Shown piece after piece: positions 59,364 through 64,000 of a DNA stretch of 64,000 nucleotides. The notes under the pieces were generated by a model. It made no database searches, was not told the DNA's origin, and worked only from the letters and a program-made list of their open reading frames with translations. Position 1 is the first letter of the stretch. Every line of letters starts with the position of its first letter. Source of the stretch: Streptomyces sp. ACA25 (GTDB lineage: Bacteria; Actinomycetota; Actinomycetes; Streptomycetales; Streptomycetaceae); NCBI RefSeq assembly GCF_028200735.1, contig NZ_JAQKPV010000001.1:186001-250000 (forward strand), given 5' to 3'. Both the position numbers and the translations under genes were made by a program.

Positions 59364-61961
59364 CTATGCCACGGTGATCGGGAGGCTGGTCACCAGGGCG
59401 AGCCACTGGCTGGGGAGAGCCTGTCGCTTGCTGAGGAGGTTTGCGACGACAGGCCGGGCATCTATGGGCTCCATCCGGCTGGTTTGGGACCGGATCGCTC
59501 CCCAGGCGGCCAGCACTCGCTCCGCGATCTGCTGGATCGGTTCGGGCGTCACCAGGAACAACGGCCTGCCGGTCGCGACCAGCCTGGCGTCATGGGCCAC
59601 ATCGGTCTGGGGGGTGACGAACAAGATCACCGACCCTTCGGGGACCTCACGATCGGTTACTCCCGCCGCGTAGTTCAGGTGCGTCAGTGCCTCGCGTACC
59701 TTTCTGGAAGCGATCTTTGAGCCTGTGGCCCCGGACTTGGCCTCGATCGCGAGCCAGAAGTGTTCGCCGAACATCCACACGGCGTCGGGCTCAGAGTGCG
59801 CGGAGGAGCGTTGCAGGACTTCGGCTCCCATGAGCTCGCCCAGCGCGATCAAGCCGTGCTCGAAGAGGGTGCTGTCGGTCTGCCCCAGCCCGTCCCTAAT
59901 CTTCTGCTCCAGCGCCAGCGGCTTCATATCGGTTCGCAGCGCGTGGTCGGCGATTTGGTCGATCACCCACTCGTCCAGGGGGTCGAGCGCGGTTACCTCA
60001 GCCTGGCTGTCCGGAGTGAGGAGGGCTATCGCGTCGAGGTTCAACTCGCTCAGCCACTGTGTCCCCTGTGCGGAGACGCGCGCGTCATCGAAGGACCGGC
60101 CCGCCACTCCCGCCCAATGAGACCCACCTGCGCCTTGAGCCGCTAGGACGGCCCAGGCCCCGGCGAGGTACTGCCACAGCGCGCGGTAGTGGCTGTCGCC
60201 GCCGGCGAGCGCTTCGATCGCTTTCCGTGCGCGTTCCACGGCCCTTTCCCAGTTGTGGTGCCACGCCGCGTTGGCAGCCTCGACCTCAAATCGGGCTGCA
60301 GTCTGCAAATGGGGTGTGCCCTCCGGTACACGGTGTGGCCGGTCGTCGGTCTGTTCGCGCTCACGGACGAATTCGTCGACCTGGGCCCAGTCGGCGCCCC
60401 CGGCGGAGACGGTAGCCAGAGCCTCCCGTAGTCCGGCCTCCGAGAGGTCCTCCTGTTCCAGGCCGAAGTTGATCTCTGCGCGGATCTCGGCGGGCATGGT
60501 GTCCAGGTGGGTCGCGCAGAACTGCTGCAGGTCGCGTCCGAGCATGATGATCGCCGCGCGGTCCTCGCTGCCGCGGGTCGCCCTTCCGGCTCCTTGGATG
60601 AGTCGGGTGCGGATCCGCTCGTTCAGTACCGTGTCGGCCCCGAGGCTCTCGTAGAGAAACCGCTCTTGCAGGTGAGCACCGGTCGGGCAACCGTGCATGA
60701 CGATGAGCCGACAGGTGTCGCCGGGAAGGTCGATCCCGTCGTACCGGTTGGCGGCAGCCAGCAGCCCGCGCTCGGCGTCGCGGAACTCCTCCGGAGCATC
60801 GTCCGCCTCGCCCGTGGCCCACTGCGGCATGCCGACCGGGGCCACCACCTTGACCAACTGCGTGCGCTCCTTTTCGCTGCGGGCGATCACCAGGGCCTTG
60901 CCGAAGGCGTCGATCTGCTCGCGCACGAACCCGTGAAGCCTGTCGTCGCCGAGGCCAGGGGTGAGGCTGGGGAAGCAGAAGAAGCGCCTGCCGTTGCCCT
61001 CCTCGGGGTTGTCGCTTTCCGCATCGGAGGCGAGAGCAACGGGGTCTAGTTCGATCCGATCGATCCGCCGTCGTCCGAAGGCGCGCTCCAACTCTCCGCC
61101 TGTGCCGAGCGTGGCTGACATGTAGATCCGCTGGGCAGCGTCCTCGAACTCCTTGTGCGACAGAGTGGGAGGTACCACCGGCCGGATGAAGACCTCGTCG
61201 CTGTTCACGTAGACCAGGCACGCCGCCAGCCCGGTGTGCCCTAGCTTCTCGTAGGCGAAACGCCACCGCGGCTTATAGACCAGCGCCTGCTCTAGAACCT
61301 GCTCCAGCTTCGAGGCGGCCAGTGTCGTTTCGGCGACGCCCGCGAGGTACACGCGGCCCGCTGTGCGGTGATGCAGTCGCCTTGCAACGGCGGCGCTGAA
61401 GGCACCGCAGCCTGTGAGCACCTCGACGACCTGGTCATACGTCGCGCTCTCCCAGCGACGCTCGATGCGCACGCTCCAGGTAGAAGCGACCGGGCTCTCT
61501 GCCGCGTGCGCGTCGTCCAGAACGATGGCCTGCGGTGCCATCTTCGGACTGGAGTTGAACACAGCGTTGAACGTCGCGAAGGCCACAGCCTGCTTCCGCA
61601 CGAAGCGCAGGTCCGTCCCAGCCCATTCCGTGTGCTTGCCGGTCAGGTCCACCGCCGGTACGCCGTAGAGCTCTGCTAACCGGGCGGCCTGCTGGGCAAG
61701 CTGCCGGGTCGGCGCCAGGTAGGCCACACGCTCGTTCTTGCTGCGACGCCGCCACTCCGCGATCAGGCAGCCCACAAGGGTCTTCCCCGACCCGGTGGGC
61801 ATCTCGAACGCCAGATCCTTGCTCCCGAGCTTCTCCATGTACGCGCCCAAGACGCTTCGCTGGCGCGCATGGAGCTTGTCCGGCGCCTCAGGTCGACGCT
61901 CCAACTGCTTGAACAGGGCCATCGGCGACTCCGCGCCCGCCGCAGGTGTGCTGTTTTTCAT
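59364..61961 (-). CDS. DEAD/DEAH-type helicase with C-terminal PD-(D/E)XK-like nuclease motif
   Basis: 865 residues from ATG 61959-61961 (no good ribosome site; a start 12 codons upstream is possible). Superfamily 2 motifs: I MPTGSGKT (57-61), Ia APTRQLAQQ, II LDDAHAA (DDAH, 149-152), III MSATLGTG, VI QGAGRATRG. A middle helical region is followed by a C-terminal domain in which EPDAVWMFGEHFWLAIEAKS supplies Pro-Asp (725-726) and Glu-x-Lys (740-742), the core of PD-(D/E)XK nucleases. Helicase-nuclease fusions are frequent in phage defence and restriction. It lies between lanC and the integrase remnant, within the island. Anti-phage activity is inference. Confidence 0.8.
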   Translation of the reverse strand: MKNSTPAAGAESPMALFKQLERRPEAPDKLHARQRSVLGAYMEKLGSKDLAFEMPTGSGKTLVGCLIAEWRRRSKNERVAYLAPTRQLAQQAARLAELYGVPAVDLTGKHTEWAGTDLRFVRKQAVAFATFNAVFNSSPKMAPQAIVLDDAHAAESPVASTWSVRIERRWESATYDQVVEVLTGCGAFSAAVARRLHHRTAGRVYLAGVAETTLAASKLEQVLEQALVYKPRWRFAYEKLGHTGLAACLVYVNSDEVFIRPVVPPTLSHKEFEDAAQRIYMSATLGTGGELERAFGRRRIDRIELDPVALASDAESDNPEEGNGRRFFCFPSLTPGLGDDRLHGFVREQIDAFGKALVIARSEKERTQLVKVVAPVGMPQWATGEADDAPEEFRDAERGLLAAANRYDGIDLPGDTCRLIVMHGCPTGAHLQERFLYESLGADTVLNERIRTRLIQGAGRATRGSEDRAAIIMLGRDLQQFCATHLDTMPAEIRAEINFGLEQEDLSEAGLREALATVSAGGADWAQVDEFVREREQTDDRPHRVPEGTPHLQTAARFEVEAANAAWHHNWERAVERARKAIEALAGGDSHYRALWQYLAGAWAVLAAQGAGGSHWAGVAGRSFDDARVSAQGTQWLSELNLDAIALLTPDSQAEVTALDPLDEWVIDQIADHALRTDMKPLALEQKIRDGLGQTDSTLFEHGLIALGELMGAEVLQRSSAHSEPDAVWMFGEHFWLAIEAKSGATGSKIASRKVREALTHLNYAAGVTDREVPEGSVILFVTPQTDVAHDARLVATGRPLFLVTPEPIQQIAERVLAAWGAIRSQTSRMEPIDARPVVANLLSKRQALPSQWLALVTSLPITVA

Positions 61962-62806
61962 GATGAAAGCCACATAGAACAGCACACCACAAATCACCCG
62001 GACCTATGACTGAAACCTGAGCGCGCCGCCAATTTGCTACATCGGCGAGCCCAGTCAACGAGCTCGCGGCTCAGGATCCATCACCCGGTATCCGGCGCGT
62101 CAACCTCGTCATCACGGATCTGTACGGTGATCGCTGGTCTGCCGGGCCGGTTCCAGTGCGGTGGGAAGGTGGCCTTCGGGTGCGGGCTGCGTCAGGGCGA
62201 GGTTCTCGGCGTCGCGGTCGAGGACCTGGACTCCAAGCAGCGTCTGGTACGCGTCAACCGGCAGATCAAGCTGGTGCGCTCCACGATGGTCTTGTCGCTG
62301 CCGAAGGGTGAGCGGGTGCGTACCGTCCCGATGCCCGACGAACTGGCGAGGGCTCTCAAGGCCCATATGAAGGCGTACCCGCCGAAGGAGATCGCCCTGC
62401 CGTGGGCCAAGCCGGACGGCGCGGAGCGGAGGTTCCGGTTGCTGTTCACCACGGAACAGGGCAAGGCGTATCACCGGAGCGTGCTGAACGAGGGCGACTG
62501 GAAGCGTGCCCTGGTCTCGGCCGGGGTGATACCGCCGCGCGAGAAGGGGGCGCCGCGCTTCGCCGCTGCCCCGGAGGACGGGATGCACGCGCTCCGTCAC
62601 GCGTACGCCTCCGTGCTGCTGGACGCGGGAGAGACGATCAGAGCCCTCGCCGAGTACCTCGGGCATTCCGACCCCGGCTTCAGGCTGCGCACGTACACGC
62701 ATCTGATGCCGGCGAGCGAGTCGCGGACGCGGAGGGCGATCGATGCCGCCTTCGCGTCGGGGGGAGGTGAGGGCGAGGGCTCCGGCGAGGGGGAATCCGC
62801 AACGGT

Positions 62807-62824
62807 GTGCACTGCATGTGCACT
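62807..62824. repeat. GTGCAC-type arm-like motif, right copy
   Basis: GTGCACTGCATGTGCACT, 84 bases inside the right repeat, is paired with the similar motif at 48389-48406. It lies in the 3' part of the integrase frame, where attP arm sites would be expected. Confidence 0.4.
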
Positions 62825-62908
62825 GGCCGCCTGGTCCGGGGCCGGGGGTGCGGCCGAGGCGGGGCCGGGCGGCCGGTTCCTGGGCAGGTCAGGCAGGGTG
62901 CGGGCGGG

Positions 62909-62951
62909 TCAGGAGGCGTGCAGGAGGGCGTCTTCGCGCCATTTGAGGATC
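62909..62951. repeat. right 43-bp direct repeat (probable att site, 3' end of host gene)
   Basis: Identical over 43 bases to 48236-48278. It codes for ILKWREDALLHAS and the stop codon of the RsbW-like gene on the minus strand, so insertion restores the gene end, the usual strategy of integrases that target the 3' end of a conserved gene. Confidence 0.8.
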
Positions 62952-63343
62952 TTGTCGAAGGAGACGACCGCGCCGCCGCTGCCGGGCTGGTTGGCGAACC
63001 GGACCCGGTCCGAGAGGGCCTCGATGAGCCGCATGCCCCGGCCGTGCTCCCGGTCCGCCTGACCGGCCGGGAGGGCGGGGGCGTCCGGCGGGAACCCCGG
63101 GCCCGAGTCGGTGACCTCGATGCGGCACATGTCTCCGTGGATGGAGGCCGTGACCCGGTAGAACTGTGACCGGTCGCCTCCGTGCTGGACGGCGTTGGCG
63201 CAGGCTTCGGACAGGGCCACCGAGAGTTCGTGCGAGATGTCCGCGTCCACCCCCGCCGTCTCCATCGCGCCGAGCAGCAGCCGGCGGGCCAGCGGGACGC
63301 TGGACGCGTCGCGCCGGAGTTGGAGAGACCACCAGATGCTCAT
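62909..63343 (-). CDS. RsbW/SpoIIAB-like ATP-binding protein (island attachment gene)
   Basis: 144 residues from the ATG behind GGAAGGG; the frame extends 56 codons upstream without features. A complete HATPase set is present: N box ALSEACANAVQHG, G1 VTDSGPGFPPD, G2 EHGRGMRLIEAL, and the C-terminal GGAVVSFDKILKWREDALLHAS. Proteins of this type are serine kinases or anti-sigma-like regulators. The last 43 bases form the right direct repeat of the island and remain in frame, so the protein is intact. Confidence 0.9.
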   Translation of the reverse strand: MSIWWSLQLRRDASSVPLARRLLLGAMETAGVDADISHELSVALSEACANAVQHGGDRSQFYRVTASIHGDMCRIEVTDSGPGFPPDAPALPAGQADREHGRGMRLIEALSDRVRFANQPGSGGAVVSFDKILKWREDALLHAS

Positions 63344-63647
63344 CCCGCATCCCTTCCAGAGCTTCTCCGCCCGCGGCGCGGCACAGCGAGAGGCCGAGTC
63401 GCCGCAGCTGATCAGCCGCGGATGCGTGATGTCACGCACACCTCCCGGCCGCGGCCCGACACACCCAGGTATTGCCGAGCGGCGGCAACCGTAAGCGTGG
63501 GGTGGGCACAACTCCCCCCATTCGGTGGATGTACTGAACCGAAGAGTCGATATAGCGATGCTCCATTCAGAGTGATCTGTGGAGCAGATGTGCGGATTTC
63601 GGGGCGATCACACCGGTCAGGGACCGCGGTGCGATGATGTGGGGGTC
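63344..63647. other. divergent promoter region
   Basis: About 300 bases between divergent genes; the part from 63530 to 63600 is AT-richer (for example GTCGATATAGCGATGCTCC) and likely holds promoters. No RNA gene or small ORF is convincing. Confidence 0.4.
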
Positions 63648-64000
63648 ATGCGTGCCGGCCCGGGGTTGCGACTGCTGCGGGCCGCGGTCTTCGCCGCGGC
63701 CTGCGTCGTGCTTGCCGCAGCCGGCCACACCTTCGCGGCCGGCCCTGGCGTGCCACCGGGCTCACTGGCCGCCGGCTGGCTGCTGGTCTTCCTGGTCACC
63801 TCGGTGCTCGCCGGGCGGGAGCGCCGCTCGCTGCCGGCCATCGCGGCCTTCCTCACCGCCGCGCAGCTCGCGCTGCACACCCTGTTCGGCCTCGGCCGGA
63901 CCGGGCACGGCGGACCGGCCCAGGAGACCACCGACACGCTCCTGTGCCACGGCCACGCCGCCGGGCTGAGCAACGCGGACGCCGCCCGGCTGGGGCACGA
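63648..64000 (+). CDS. membrane protein, N-terminal part only (cut by window edge)
   Basis: The ATG at 63648 follows GATGTGGGGGTC and the frame stays open to the end of the window (117 codons). The visible part has three hydrophobic helices (LLRAAVFAAACVVLAAAGHTF, LAAGWLLVFLVTSVLAG, SLPAIAAFLTAAQLALHTLF) and a His-rich loop (LLCHGHAAG). It resembles a conserved Streptomyces integral membrane protein of unknown function; the remainder lies outside the window. Confidence 0.7.
   Translation, partial: MRAGPGLRLLRAAVFAAACVVLAAAGHTFAAGPGVPPGSLAAGWLLVFLVTSVLAGRERRSLPAIAAFLTAAQLALHTLFGLGRTGHGGPAQETTDTLLCHGHAAGLSNADAARLGH

Larger units (their letters stand above)
62034..63062 (+). pseudogene. tyrosine integrase, N-terminally truncated, reading through the right att repeat
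   Basis: Only the catalytic domain is recognisable, from about 62140 to 62760: GCGLRQGEVLGVAVEDLDSK (Arg), HALRHAYASVLLDAGETI, LAEYLGHSDP and RTYTHLM (Tyr nucleophile). The arm-binding and core-binding N-terminal half is absent and the first 35 codons are unrelated, so I call it broken. After the catalytic domain the frame continues through the 43-bp repeat into antisense of the host gene. If the island were circular, the repeat would be followed by AAATGA and the protein would stop one codon after the repeat (…LRIK). Confidence 0.75.

Overview
The window is high-GC, densely coded DNA that reads as a Streptomyces (or very close relative) chromosome. Supporting signs are GTG/ATG starts behind GGAG-type ribosome sites, a tandem SigF/SigN-type sigma pair, a subtilisin-inhibitor (SSI) family protein, an SCO5918-family protein, and twin-arginine or lipoprotein secreted enzymes. 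Hairpin terminators without T-runs are also common. Most of the window looks like conserved core chromosome. Positions 46.8-62.95 kb form an accessory region.

Core part 1 (1-18.4 kb): a DUF3152 putative metalloprotease (partial at the left edge); an ECF sigma, DUF4397 and class F sortase group, with a cobalamin-type MerR regulator divergent from the sigma; a secreted M28 aminopeptidase; the block VapB-like / LytR_C / upp / small protein / tadA-associated / tadA; tRNA-Ser(CGA); a TAT-exported alkaline phosphatase; the sporulation-type sigma pair sigF-sigN; a secreted GH16 glucanase with a ricin-type lectin domain; tRNA-Arg(ACG) and tRNA-Ser(GCT); and an SSI-like inhibitor.

Core part 2 (18.5-46.8 kb): a 1126-residue PAS/histidine-kinase-like/receiver-like protein that appears catalytically degenerate; an acyl-CoA ligase; a SigE-family sigma; a DUF3558 lipoprotein; tRNA-Ser(TGA); an HtrA protease; a glycerophosphodiesterase; an RsbW-like ATPase; DUF5926; a prim-pol-like protein; a PP2C/SpoIIE phosphatase; Xaa-Pro aminopeptidase; two coupled CNNM/CorC proteins; a secreted lectin/beta-helix protein behind a LacI-family-type operator; a PAP2-diacylglycerol kinase fusion; a DEAD-box helicase; a cold-shock protein with an attenuator-like leader; an SCO5918-family protein; two GNAT proteins; and an LLM flavin oxidoreductase.

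Accessory part (46.8-62.95 kb): first a two-repeat CRISPR-like relic and a decayed, internally deleted NUDIX-methyltransferase copy. Then comes a 14.7-kb island bounded by a perfect 43-bp direct repeat (48236-48278 and 62909-62951). The right copy is the 3' end of an intact RsbW/SpoIIAB-like ATPase gene, and a tyrosine integrase remnant reads straight into it. I read this as a genomic island integrated at the 3' end of that gene. Its cargo is a low-GC HEPN-like gene, a GNAT/XRE regulator pair, an RsbW-like ATPase, a complete FxLD-type class I lanthipeptide cluster (NUDIX, PIMT-like methyltransferase, 69-aa precursor with FDLD motif, LanB, LanC), and a large helicase with a C-terminal PD-(D/E)XK-like motif that could be a defence protein. 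The integrase lacks its N-terminal half, so the island is probably no longer self-mobile. All functional statements come from reading the sequence; no database search was run.
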